Source: Chaetoceros tenuissimus
Taxonomy: Eukaryota; Bacillariophyta; Thalassiosirophyceae; Chaetocerotales; Chaetocerotaceae
DNA length: 64,000 bases
Assembly: GCA_021927905.1 (NCBI GenBank)
Contig: BLLK01000058.1
Coordinates: 1,054,001-1,118,000 of the forward strand
Direction of reading: 5' to 3'
A program made the translations under genes and the position numbers. Shown in pieces: positions 1-10,106 of the stretch. The notes beneath the pieces are model-generated. The model did no database searches and was not told the origin of the DNA. It saw only the letters and a list, made by a program, of their open reading frames with translations. Numbering within the stretch: the first letter of the stretch is position 1; each line of letters starts with the position of its first letter.

Positions 1-1747
1 TCGAGCAATATTCTCCTTCACAAAACTTCGCAACAAGTCATTGCCCCTTTTACTCTTGTCGAATGAAGATGTATCTTTCAGTGAATGCGAACTGGGGTTG
101 TTCTCTTCATCTGCTACCTCCTTTTCGATTTCGTCCTTCCAAAGTAAAGATTTACTGCTGTTAGCCTCAAGTTCAACTTCGACATCTTCCATACCCTTTT
201 CATCGTCTCCCTCGGTGATAGGGTCCATCATTTTGTTTTCTGGAACTTCATACTGCAAGTGTAAATATTCTGCAGTGTCAAGAGTGGCATTTTTCATTCC
301 TCCACGATGGTGGCTGATTTGCTCCCCTCTACGAGTGAAGAAATACATTACTACAGGACATCTTTCGTTTGTATTGAATACTCTTGTTTCTTTAGAAACA
401 ATGGAGCAAACTCTTCTCCATGTATCAGAACTATTGCATAACGGAACATAGACACAAGAAGGAATCTCAAGCTTTGCGGTTAATCCTGGAGCAGCTTTTT
501 TACGTTCGTCCCTTTCCATAAATCTTAGATCTTCCGCAACATTTGTCAAATTTCTTGTAAAATCTCTTTGATTCTTGAAGAAATCATATCTTGCCTTTTG
601 TGCAGGAGTCAAGTCTTGCAAAAATTGAGATTCTTGCCTATGATATCCATTTGCTTGTTCCTCGTCATCATCTTCACCATCAGTTTTTTTCTGAGACCAA
701 ATTTGATATGGATACAAGTTATGAGAGTCACGCTCCTCTTCTAAAATTCGGATCCATTTTTTCATATTCTCTTCGCTATCGGCTCTCATACGAAAGAAGT
801 AATTCAAGTTATGGACTTCAAACATGTATGGATATTTTGCATCAGATACAGGAGTCTCCATAATAACAGCACCATCCAATGGCATAGCACGAATCAACCT
901 CCCGCCTTCCGAAGGATGCACATTGTAGCAGAACAACATTCTTTCAGAAACTGCAAAGTATCTAGTCTTCCATCCCTTTTGACTACAACAGCTAGTCCTT
1001 ACTAAGCGTTTATAAAGCAAGTTTCCTCCAAATGTCCCTGCTTCCAACAACTCCTTCTGTGCATTTGAAAGCTGACTAGCGTTGAACATTCTGTCAGCTT
1101 GTTCCATAGTATCATATTCCTGCTTTGTAATTTGTCCTTTCTCATAAAGCCTTTGCAATTCATGTTTCCTTGGCGTTCCATACACCACACATCTCTCGAT
1201 ATTCAACAAGAGCTTGACACATCTGGTATAATACAAGGCATTGAAATTAGGATTAGGCTCTCCGCTTGGCAACTCTGGCTGATAATCTTCAATAGCACCC
1301 TGCAAGATCCAATTCAACTGTAGAGCAAAATGCAAAGAATGCTGAGCGATAATTAATGCAAATCGTTCCAAGATAGCATCATCCCAATTTGCTTCAAGGT
1401 GAATAATCATATGAGCCAACTGCGGCAAGTAAAACTCGATCCCGTCGAATACATCTCTACGCCCTGAATAACGAGTTACAAATTGAGCCATGAATTCCAC
1501 AACGGAGGGATCGTCTCTGAATTGCCAGATGAGCATCATTACTTTGTCCATAGGTACGCGACCTTTATTTTCTTTGCCAAATACATCTTCCACCAATCTA
1601 AAGAGAGACATTAAAATTTCAATTAGAAAAATGAATATGAAGAAAATATGAGATTCTACCCAAATAAGGAGATATGGGAACATGGAATCTCCGTACTTAC
1701 TTGGACTTGAAAGCCTCCTCTTCTGCCAATTTGCTATTGACCACCAT
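1..1747 (-). CDS. Phosphatidylinositol 4-kinase, type III beta-like, with PH domain (partial, runs off left edge)
   Basis: Phosphorylates phosphatidylinositol to PI4P, by family a Golgi/endomembrane role. Two exons are read: 1701-1747 and 1-1597, joined over a 103-bp intron (1598-1700; donor GTAAGT, acceptor TCTCTCTTTAG) with frame kept through FKSK-LVEDVFGKENKG. In order: the lipid-kinase helical (PIK) region with LHFALQLNWILQGAIED (about 1340-1290); a PH domain with GGNLLYKRLV, KGWKTRYFAV and MKKWIRILEEE (about 1030-760); a linker; then the start of the kinase N-lobe (IPSCVYVPLCNSSDTWR and TRVFNTNERCPVVMYFF, about 460-330). The catalytic loop lies beyond the edge. The start at 1747 is the first plausible Met; an in-frame Met at 1939 is the alternative. 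Helical plus N-lobe matches support the family; assignment to the beta class is inference. Confidence 0.75.
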
Positions 1748-2033
1748 CTTGGATATAGACTCAAGTGTAATTGACAAGTTTCTAACCCTGTCTAGATTCA
1801 ATCTACTATTCAGAAACTTGATAGCAAACAGGCAAGTAATAGAGCAGCAGCATATTATTTCAATAGCTCGGAAGTTTCTCCTTTTTATCCCCGTTGGCCT
1901 GCCTGCCGCTCGCCAACGCTCGCCAAAGAAGTTTTTCAATACATGTCTAATTTATTATTATTAGACACCTTGAATTAGCCAGTCTTGTCTATAAGCAGAC
2001 ATTCTAGTATATAATTTAGTCTTTTCAAGACAA

Positions 2034-2684
2034 TTGCCATCCAACGCATACTTGAAATGTAAATTTTCGGAATGGAATCTTCACCATCAGGACAAATACG
2101 GGAAAGAGAAATGTGCATTATGTGAAAGAGAGGCTGTTGGAGCATCAGAGAACTCTTTTCTACCCGAGCACAAAGTGTATCTTATTTACCAGCCTTCTTT
2201 TACAAATAATTTTAAAATGCAGGCACACAAACCATCAACAGTAGTTCTCAACCTTGATGAAATGGAGGAAAAGAATTCTCTCTTTCAGAAAAAGGCAAAG
2301 TCATCCGCTTCATTTGCAACTGATAAGAAGCAATTTGATTCTAAAGATGAACTATCTCTCGCTCTCACTGATATTCCTGAAGGTTTGGATCAAATTACAG
2401 AGGAAGATGCCAGTTTGAATTTGGACGACAACTCTTCTGCTGGATGTAGTGAATCGGCTGCATCATCTATGAATTTTTCATTCATGGATGATAGTTCTGC
2501 TGCAAAAGATGCAGATAATTACCCTGCTTTGTATAATCCAGAGAAACAGTTGGATTACGAGACGAAGAAGATTGATGATGCGAACAAAGACAAATATGGA
2601 AAGTTCTATATTCTAGCACCTCTTTTTGATTATTTTGCTAATGGATATGCAGTTGTAAATCAAAAGTTATTTTGTGGAGCATAG
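2034..2684 (+). CDS. Hypothetical acidic protein, 5' end unresolved
   Basis: Unrecognised. The frame is open from 1995 to the stop at 2684, but the first ATG in frame is at 2217. The codon at 2034 is TTG, so either the real protein starts at 2217 (155 residues) or an upstream exon exists that I cannot place. The frame upstream of 2217 looks coding, with a CxxC pair in EKCALCERE. The middle is Ser/Asp/Glu-rich (SSAGCSESAASSMNFSFMDD), likely disordered. The C-terminus is more ordered (KYGKFYILAPLFDYFANGYA). Its 5' side faces the divergent PI 4-kinase gene across about 250-290 bp. No function is proposed. Confidence 0.5.
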   Translation: MPSNAYLKCKFSEWNLHHQDKYGKEKCALCEREAVGASENSFLPEHKVYLIYQPSFTNNFKMQAHKPSTVVLNLDEMEEKNSLFQKKAKSSASFATDKKQFDSKDELSLALTDIPEGLDQITEEDASLNLDDNSSAGCSESAASSMNFSFMDDSSAAKDADNYPALYNPEKQLDYETKKIDDANKDKYGKFYILAPLFDYFANGYAVVNQKLFCGA

Positions 2685-3224
2685 AAGTTATGGATGGGAA
2701 TTATTTGAAATGATTTGTATATGTAGACGAAGGATAGGAATTTGTGGTTGAAAGCGAAGAGGTGAATATATGCTTGGCAGTAGTAACAGTGGATAATGTT
2801 CATGTGAACGAGTTTTCTGATTTAAAATAGAGAACAAATAAAAAAATGAATTGGTTCCAATATTGAAAATAATTAAACTGTGAGTAGCTTGGAGGTATAA
2901 AATAGAGCAGATATAATGAAAATATGCTTGCTCTTCCTTCTCTATGTAATCTAATGTGTGCAAAGAAAGGTTGGACGTCATTGTACGTATTTTAAATGTG
3001 ATGAAGAAGCATCTAACAGAGACGAAATTGTGTGGACGTGTCAGAAATAGCTTTTTTAGAAAAATTCTTGTAACATAGGACCTTGAAAGAAACAGCTTTC
3101 TTCTGATGATCATTTTTATTTTTGCATGAAGTAATCTTCGTATTATGGTATTGCACCTGATGAAAAGGTGCGCGAAAACCATTCATAAATAGATTCCATT
3201 ACTTCCACTCATAATCTCATCGAA
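2685..3224. other. Intergenic, 540 bp
   Basis: AT-rich spacer between two same-strand genes. The 164-codon minus-strand open frame here has no recognisable domain and looks like chance. A TACGTA palindrome lies at 2984-2989, 235 bp before the next start. Nothing else seen. Confidence 0.5.
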
Positions 3225-4205
3225 ATGACTGTATCAGCATCATCTCAAGACGATACTGTTGGAAATGTTGTCGGCAGTGTTATTGATGCTATTCTTCAAT
3301 TTGACATCAACGTGGATGACATTGGGAAGCAAAACAGAAGAGTAGAGAGAAAGTACAAGACTGAATTTTCTAATAGAGATATTGCAGAGCATGTAGCAGA
3401 TGCTATAGAAGAAAATAATATCAAACGTGACTTGAAACAAGAGGAATTGTCTAAAAGGGCGAGAAAAGAAGAATTGGATGCAATGGTTCGTACTACGAAC
3501 AATTTATTCCTAGAAGAGGATGATTCTTCGAACGAGCAAGTTCTGTCTGCCAAATCTCGGCTAACATATACTATGATGAGTCTGAAAGAAGGCGAGGCTG
3601 TATATGTGTGGAAGATGTTGAATCCGGCTGTAAAAGATTTCTTGAACAAGACAACTAAATGGTCTACCACTTATGAAAGGTTCGAAAGGCTCCAAACTGC
3701 AATATCAAAAGGGGCCATTAAGTCACTTCTGCTGTATATCCGCAATAAAGAAGTGAAAGAGTTGATGCGGAATTCAGATGCAGATCTAATGCATAAAGAT
3801 GCAAAGAGGCTCCTTGAAGAGACTACAGGCCGTGGTATTGGTGGAGGAGTCGTTGGAAAAAATGTAGACAATAAATCACCAGAAGGTGACGAAAAGAAAG
3901 ATTCAAATTCTGCATTTGGCTTATCATTTCTGGCCGGGGGTGCTTCTCTAGCTAATGGTTTCATTGGGAATCAAATACGCCGTAAGAAGTGGCCAATGGT
4001 GTATGCGAAAGTCATTGCAGATCTTGAAAATAATCCAGTCAATAAGCTGAACATTCAAAAAGGAATACTTGCAAAGATTGCATATCATGAAAGCATAGTT
4101 CTGAAAGAAGCATTGGAGGCAGCTGGAGGTCCACTTGTGGTCTATGCACGCGTCGAGCCTGCGAATGCTTGGGCGATTATAAAGGGAATCTGTTGGCAAG
4201 AATAA
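3225..4205 (+). CDS. Hypothetical protein, helical, 326 aa
   Basis: Unrecognised single-exon gene with a good ATG (CGAAATGACT). The first 100 residues are highly charged and probably helical. A conserved-looking core follows (about 110-180, YVWKMLNPAVKDFLNKTTKW, ERLQTAISKG), then a low-complexity linker (GRGIGGGVVGKN). A short hydrophobic stretch (FGLSFLAGGASLANGFIG, about 228-245) could be one membrane segment or a buried helix. It ends with a second ordered block to GICWQE. No signal peptide. The 70-bp gap to the next stop makes this a convergent pair with the histidine phosphatase on the other strand. Confidence 0.7.
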   Translation: MTVSASSQDDTVGNVVGSVIDAILQFDINVDDIGKQNRRVERKYKTEFSNRDIAEHVADAIEENNIKRDLKQEELSKRARKEELDAMVRTTNNLFLEEDDSSNEQVLSAKSRLTYTMMSLKEGEAVYVWKMLNPAVKDFLNKTTKWSTTYERFERLQTAISKGAIKSLLLYIRNKEVKELMRNSDADLMHKDAKRLLEETTGRGIGGGVVGKNVDNKSPEGDEKKDSNSAFGLSFLAGGASLANGFIGNQIRRKKWPMVYAKVIADLENNPVNKLNIQKGILAKIAYHESIVLKEALEAAGGPLVVYARVEPANAWAIIKGICWQE

Positions 4206-4275
4206 ACGTTTGGTTCAAAGAATCTTGTAGATGTTTTAGTGTTAAATTTCATCTTGAACATGTTAATTATCTTGT

Positions 4276-4995
4276 TTATTCGGTCAATTTCAATTCGCGT
4301 ACAGTGGCTGTTTCCAAATGGTCCAATGAACGATGTACGCTTCCGTCCTTTTTCAAAAATGCAGTTTGTAATATCTGCAAAACATCCCCATGGGCGACCA
4401 GAATCACATGACAATTCTTTCCTTCTGATTCAATCAAATCATTCTCAATATCCATTACTAATTGCGTAGTTCTTTTCATAACACTGTTCACACTTTCACA
4501 GTTGTATTCAGTATGATCTGCACTATTTGCATCATGAACCCAAACATCATTGTAATGCTTATCGCTTTTGCCATTGAAATCGCCAAAATAACGTTCTCTC
4601 AATCTCGTCTCTAATAGAACACCACTTTCATGTAGTAGGGGAACATTGGATTTCAACAAATTGTTTGCAAATATTTCTGCTGTTTCTCTTGCTCGAGTGA
4701 AATCACTTGAATAAATTGCCACAGGTTCACTTTGCTTGTTTTCTAAATATGTTTCAGCAAACTTTTGTGCAGATGTAGATACTTGATCTTTACCCACATC
4801 AGATAACCCGTGCTCTACTGTAGATATAGCAGGATCAGAAGAAATAATCTTTGCAACATTAGCAAGACTCTGACCGTGGCGAAGGGCAAAGAATGAGTTC
4901 CTTAGTTGTGGGACGCTGCTGAGTTTATTGATAGTCATGGCTTTTACGTGAATGAATGATGAGATTAATATAAAGAGGTATTTCAAAGAAACCAT
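4276..4995 (-). CDS. Secreted histidine phosphatase (phosphoglycerate mutase superfamily)
   Basis: Phosphatase of the branch-1 histidine phosphatase superfamily; substrate unknown. The catalytic RHG motif is intact in FFALRHGQSLAN (about residues 36-47). Other hallmarks are the second-arginine region SSDFTRARETAE, the acid-donor loop RERYFGDFNGK and the second catalytic His in VILVAHGDVLQI. At 239 residues it is a normal single-domain member. The N-terminus (MVSLKYLFILISSFIHVKA) is a clear signal peptide, so the enzyme enters the secretory route; no Phe-Ala-Pro plastid junction follows. The start is the first Met before the signal peptide. Contrast the phosphatase half at 62742, which has lost this histidine. 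Confidence 0.88.
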   Translation of the reverse strand: MVSLKYLFILISSFIHVKAMTINKLSSVPQLRNSFFALRHGQSLANVAKIISSDPAISTVEHGLSDVGKDQVSTSAQKFAETYLENKQSEPVAIYSSDFTRARETAEIFANNLLKSNVPLLHESGVLLETRLRERYFGDFNGKSDKHYNDVWVHDANSADHTEYNCESVNSVMKRTTQLVMDIENDLIESEGKNCHVILVAHGDVLQILQTAFLKKDGSVHRSLDHLETATVRELKLTE

Positions 4996-5348
4996 GTAAT
5001 ATGAATATGATCGTTACAGCTTTAAAGATACAGCTAGAAGTTAGTCGAGGTGATTACTACTTCAGAATAGTTGTGGCAATTGGTTGAAAACGCATTGTCT
5101 ATTCATTCCTCGCATCTTCATCTAATTTCTAATTTCCATTTCCATGCGATCAAAGATCAACGACCTACGTATGGAGAAGGATCCTACTATAAAGAAATTG
5201 AGTCTTTGCTAGAGAGAGAAGCCAAAAAACTTTTTCAAAGAACAACCCCCCCCCTCTCGAGGTTTCACAACTTTTAGTAAGCGCAGGCAACATACATAAT
5301 ATCCAAATATTGATACTTTTAAAATTCGATCATTGCACACCTGCTGAT

Positions 5349-5847
5349 ATGCTGCTCAACATAACAGACCTTGAAGAGTTCAAGGCAATCTTGGACAATG
5401 ATATCAATCCTATCGTAGTTGATTTCACTGCTCATGGGTAAGTTGCAATGCATGTTGCATGATCTCCTTCATTCAAAAAGTTGGCCTTCTCTTTTTGAGA
5501 ATGTACATGGAAACATGAGATTTCTCTTGTTCGATTTGCTAATCTAATCCTTTCTTCCTTTCGTAATGTAGACCAAGAGATTGTAAAACCATTTCTCCAG
5601 TGTTTGAGCAAATGGCAAAAGAATACAAGTCAAGGTAGATGTCAATAGTGCGAATGAGGTAGCTACAGATTGTGCAATCAAGGAATTACCTACTTTCCAA
5701 TTCTATCTTCGACGAGATAAGATATTTGAACTCACTGGTGCCGATAAGGATGCTTTGAAACGGTATCTTGATTCATGTGTTGTCAAGGCTGAATTGCAAA
5801 AGGAGTTTGATGACTTTGATGTCAGCGACGATTCTGCAGATTACTGA
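5349..5847 (+). pseudogene. Damaged thioredoxin, upstream copy of a tandem pair
   Basis: Same two-exon layout as the intact copy at 6309: exon 1 is 5349-5437, the intron 5438-5571 (GTAAGT to TAG), exon 2 from 5572. The thioredoxin fold is recognisable (IVVDFTAHG, cis-Pro region ELPTFQFY, C-terminal TGADKDALKRYLDSC). The active site has changed: where the sister has WCSPC, this copy reads GPRDC, losing the nucleophilic first Cys and keeping the second. Near 5634 the frame also shifts: the first frame meets TAG at 5636-5638, while the rest continues in another frame to TGA at 5847. A few codons before VDVNSANEVA seem missing relative to the sister. This looks like decay after tandem duplication; a sequencing error could explain the frame break but not the lost Cys. 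Confidence 0.75.
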
Positions 5848-6308
5848 AGCAATCGACGTCTAAAGGGAGCGCACATTTTCATATGATTGATTCCGTCTTG
5901 AGGATTCGAGAGAATGCGAGAGGATGTATGCATGTTGTATAGTTTATAAAATAAATGTTCAAAATAGCTAGTCTAAAATATGATCTTTTCGAATAGAAAC
6001 CAATGACTGTGTATCGCGACTCCAGTTTGTTTGTTGAAATCAAAAATGCAAGAGACTAAATGTAATGACATATTTACTTTATACAATTATACAAGTAGAT
6101 GGAAAATTTCAAGTAGTGCAACAGTCCAAGTACTGGTTTGTAATCATATCATTTTGAAAGATTTCCGTGTCACTCGAGTGTCATCAATTTACAACCATCG
6201 TAGGTTGGGATCGCATCATGAAGCTCGAAAAAGAAGCGTATTTACATCACCATACGAATACTTCGACGCGTTTATATTCTTTTTCATAGAAAGAAAACAA
6301 CAATAAAA

Positions 6309-6803
6309 ATGGTACACAACGTCAAAGACTTGAATGAATTCAAAACTATCATGAAAGATGAGATGAAGCTCATCGTAGTTCTGTACTCTGCAGAATGGTG
6401 AGTACCAAAGAAATCTTTCCATTCGTGCGATCCTCAGATTCCTATATCTGCTTTATTCACAAATTCTTATGAGATGATACTAACACTCAATCACAATAGG
6501 TGTTCTCCTTGCAAATCTATTAAGCCAAAAGTACAAGAATTGGCAGAGAAAAATCCAGATATCATATTCTTAACGGTGGATATTAATGAAGCAAATGATG
6601 TAGCTGCAGCTATGAAAATAGTTTCTGTACCTACATTCCAATTCTATAGAAAAGGAGTAGAAATTCATGAAGTCGTTGGTGCCGACGAGGACGCATTACG
6701 CAAAGGGATAGACAAATGTCTAGCAATAGTCCACCATGAGAATCCAAACCAATGTTCAAGTTTTGAAAGCAGTAACTTACATTACAAGATATCTGTAGAT
6801 TAG
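6309..6803 (+). CDS. Thioredoxin, intact copy
   Basis: Disulfide reductase of the cytosolic thioredoxin type, 130 residues. Exons 6309-6397 and 6500-6803 flank a 102-bp intron (GTGAGT to CAATAG) that splits the Trp codon of the active site, giving AEWCSPCKSIKP; the active site is WCSPC rather than the commoner WCGPC. Further marks are FLTVDINEANDVAAAMKI and the cis-Pro loop SVPTFQFYRKG. No targeting peptide. The C-terminal tail past the fold (HHENPNQCSSFESS) is slightly long. It sits about 460 bp downstream of the damaged copy, same strand and same intron position, so the two arose by tandem duplication. Confidence 0.9.
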
Positions 6804-7441
6804 AATATCTGAAAATATCGATTCCTCGATACGGTAATAAAGTTTTATGATCATAGTGAAAAAAAATCATAGAGAAACGAATCAAGTCCTTTCATAGAGT
6901 CAAATAAGTTGCATCTTTTATTGATCCACGAATGAAGTGGTAGTCATGTAATTTTATAAAACGACTTTTAAAAATCTAATCAAATAAATATAATAAGTTT
7001 AGTGATTGAAGGGTTGAGTAGGTATTTCAATGCTTTCTTCTTCAATACTCAATTCAAATGAAATCGATTCTTTTCAAAAATGTGAAGGTTAAAAAACCGT
7101 TGGAATTATGTCCTATTAGGAAGACGATAAAATTCGTAGAAAGAGGAGGACGAGAAAAAAATAAATGAAAACAAAATACGTAATGAAAATAGGGAAATAA
7201 AGTGCTCTTCTTCATACACCTCATGGTTTAATTCACTTTGCTTTTCTAATCATATTTGCACAAAATCATCAACATGATCCAACCATTGAAAATCGTGCTA
7301 CAAAGTTTGCATGAAGACCAGTCCTCCGTACTTTTGTGGAACCCATTGACTGAATTCCTTTCGCAAATAAATACTTTCAAACATAATTCGTCTACGCAAA
7401 GTAACAATGTGATATTCCCATTTTGATATTCCCATCCAACT
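6804..7441. other. Intergenic, 640 bp, convergent gene ends
   Basis: AT-rich space between the 3' ends of the thioredoxin (+) and NSE2 (-) genes. Only short chance frames. A TACGTA word at about 7175 is the only motif noted. Confidence 0.5.
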
Positions 7442-8260
7442 CTATTCCAAGATGGTTGTAGTAGGTTTTTGATCCAATTCATTGTCGTCATCGTCATCGT
7501 CAAGTTCCTGAGTCATTGCATCTCTTCTCTTCTTTTCAGCCTGCTTTCTCTTGTGAAATCTCCTGAGCTTCATGGCCATTTCGACGTCGTCCTCCAAATC
7601 ATTCAAAGTAAAAGGCTTCCCACATCCTGCAATAGGACAAATCTTTTTGGTTTTGTAGACATGTCTAATTCCTTCATTATCGTAAACATGCCCACAAATA
7701 GTATTTCTCATTGGCTTTTCCATATAACTGGTAAGAATTGGACATTTGTAAGTGGCCTCTTGTTCACCGCCATCCATAAATGCAATATCTTCATCCTCCT
7801 CTTCATCGGGATTAGACTCTTTCAAAGCTTCAAGAATGTCCTTATAAACCTTATCGTTCTTGTAATCTCCCTGTTGTACATTGACGGCTTGCATCTGTTC
7901 TTCCATCTTGGTTCTCAAAACTACTTCGTAATCCTTTTGCTCGCCGCTGTTTTGAATGTCCGTCTTGACGAGTTTCATGGCATTGATGAAAGCACTAGCT
8001 TTGCGTTTGAGAGCTACATGACTCTCAGCCAGTGCCTTTGACTTTTCACGGTGCACTTGAAGAAAGGTTTCAAATTCTCTAGCGTCAGTAGGCGAGTCCT
8101 GCAGTGCTCGTTCGACAGATTCTTGAACTAAACCATCGAGGGCCATGTTCTCAGCTAGCATTTTGTGACGCACGGCAATTAGTCTGATTTCATTTTGGTA
8201 TTCTTTTTCCTTTTGGATTATGCGGTCTGCATGAATGCAATTCTTTTGTGATCGACTCAT
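7442..8260 (-). CDS. NSE2: E3 SUMO-protein ligase NSE2/MMS21 (SP-RING)
   Basis: Subunit of the nuclear SMC5/6 complex that attaches SUMO during DNA repair. Residues about 1-150 are helical and charged, matching the SMC5-binding coiled coil. The SP-RING follows at about 170-235: YKCPILTSYMEKPMRNTICGHVYD, then CPIAGCGKPF, with the Cys/His ligands CP, CGH, CP and C in order. DVEMAMKLRRFHKRK follows, as usual in the family. The tail is acidic and basic (DDDDDDNELD). Length, 272 aa, is typical. The start is the ATG next to SRSQKN; a TACGTA palindrome lies 84 bp upstream. Confidence 0.87.
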   Translation of the reverse strand: MSRSQKNCIHADRIIQKEKEYQNEIRLIAVRHKMLAENMALDGLVQESVERALQDSPTDAREFETFLQVHREKSKALAESHVALKRKASAFINAMKLVKTDIQNSGEQKDYEVVLRTKMEEQMQAVNVQQGDYKNDKVYKDILEALKESNPDEEEDEDIAFMDGGEQEATYKCPILTSYMEKPMRNTICGHVYDNEGIRHVYKTKKICPIAGCGKPFTLNDLEDDVEMAMKLRRFHKRKQAEKKRRDAMTQELDDDDDDNELDQKPTTTILE

Positions 8261-8858
8261 AATGATTCTAGTTGTCTGATGTATTGGTTTTGTATTTGTA
8301 AATATTACTTTTATGAAAGAGGTTTGATGCTGAGCTTGTTATGTACGTAGGTATCGTTTTGTTGCCTCTTGTAGTGATGCTTCTTCACTCTCTCTTTGTT
8401 TGCTCCTCTCTTATTGTACATAGGCGCCCTTCTCAGTCGTGAGAACGAATTTTTGTGTGGCACAAAGAGGCGCGCAGACGTTAAATAATAACTGTCAAAC
8501 AATGACAAGCTGATCACACAGCAAGGTATAGGAAGATATAATGTCCTTAGACTTCTTGGAAAAGGCAATATTCTAAAAAAACTTCTTGGTGACCTATAAT
8601 CCAAAAAAGAGAAGAATCAAAAGATTCAAGCATAAAAGAGCTTGATAGTAGTTCCTTCCTAGATTGTAATAAAATATTAGATACCACATAGATGAAGACA
8701 GTTTTAAGACTGAAGGTACTACAAACATATACAATTATTATCCGTCCCTTTCCAGGTTCCAATTGCTAATAAATTAGATCTCTACTGGTTGTGGCAAGAC
8801 CAGCTCCTGCACCATATCTGGTAGGAAAAACTGATTCATGGCTAGTTGTCACACCTTG
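8261..8858. other. Intergenic, 600 bp
   Basis: Upstream flank of NSE2 running into the inverted-repeat block. TACGTA at 8344-8349 is a candidate promoter word. The minus-strand frames 8311-8604 and 8547-8762 show no domain and are probably chance. Confidence 0.4.
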
Positions 8859-10106
8859 TTTCCAATTCCTTTCCATTCAAATGAACAACCAAAGCTAATT
8901 TTGATCTTACATGACTCCACATCAACATATGTTATATTGAGATATTATTTTCTCTGTTTGTCTATAACTACTTGATGCTTCATGCTCTCTAGATAAGACT
9001 ACTTAATACTTATCACTACAAATCTGTATTTTGTCAGTCAAGATGCATGCTCTCTCTCTCTCTCTCTCTCTCTCTGCATGACTGCTTAATGCTTAATTTG
9101 ATTCATGGTTTATTCTATGATGTATTCCTTGCTCTCTTTCCTGCACCCTGTATTGGGATACTTTTTCCCCTCTCTACATTAAAGGTTGATTCCTAGTTGA
9201 AATATCAACAGAGCAAGATTATAGCATTAGAAATCCAAATAGGAGAACTACATAGAACATGGTTGTTTTCTGGCTGATGGTAGCAGCTGATTGAAAGGAG
9301 AGCCTGGAGCCTGGAGCCTGGCAGCTGCTGAAATGGTAGCTGTGTCCGGACCCTGTATGTACGTACTGGATTGTTAGAATATTTTCTTTTGGAACATCTT
9401 GCAGAAGTCTCGCATTTCTGATTTTGTCTAGATTCTCATTTTCTCCCCCCGATTCAATCATATCTCTTCGCCTTTTGGCTTTGATCTTGTGTAGTAACTG
9501 TTCTCAAATTTTTAACAAAATTTGTCCCCTCTCGAGGGGAATCACTGTTAAATTACTTTTTGCACAGAGAAGGACCCCTTCAGCTTGCTGAAACTCCTTC
9601 GCGGATGGTCTTGGAACTTCACTCAACTCCAGGAATTGTCCACTCCCCAATCTCTTCTCTCTCTCCCCCCCCCCCCAAACATACCACACACTCCCCCATC
9701 ATCCCTGCTTCAAAGATTTTGATCCCTTTTTTCTGAGAGGAAAAGTTGATTTGGGGCAGGATGGGTGGTAGCTTGGGATAGACAGGGCTGAGTTGGAATA
9801 TAATTAACTCACACCTCCTCAAGCAACTCTTGGGTCGGATGCACACAATATGCGCAGTATTGCACAGGATTTTGCATGAAGAGTGCACATCTTGCACGCA
9901 CTTATGTACTCTGAATAGCTCTGAATCTACATGGAATATTGTAATTGAATGTTATTAAGAGCCAGTCTGTGTAAGAATGTACTGGTAAATTGTCACAAAT
10001 CTAAAAATGAACTTTTTACCTGCAGCACCAATGCCAATACTCAGTGTGTATAATAATAACTAAATTAAAATGTGCATTGATTGAGGTACTTATTAGCTTT
10101 GTGGAA
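8859..10106. repeat. Left arm of a large inverted repeat
   Basis: The core 9130-10106 is the reverse complement of 12094-13067, nearly base for base, including a C-run at 9665-9676 that mirrors a G-run at 12524-12534. A further outer block (8859-8896) pairs with 13115-13150. Between outer block and core the left arm carries about 200 bp absent from the right arm, including the CT microsatellite. The arm holds open frames of 60-92 codons that recur in the right arm; none resembles a known protein. Confidence 0.88.
9051..9075. repeat. (TC)n microsatellite
   Basis: An uninterrupted run of about 12 TC units flanked by GCATG on both sides, inside the left-arm-specific segment of the inverted repeat. 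Confidence 0.95.

Noticed and set aside
2688-3182. 164-codon minus-strand frame
   Set aside because: No ATG-anchored family likeness; composition is like the intergenic surroundings and it lies in a 3' flank.
9219-9461. 80-codon frame in the left arm, repeated exactly at 12736-12978
   Set aside because: It recurs only because the arms are inverted copies; no domain, no conserved start context, and the arm's other frames are equally open.
9504-9897. Overlapping 61- and 92-codon frames in the arm, near the C-run
   Set aside because: The frames run through a homopolymer whose length differs between the arms, and the protein text is low complexity.
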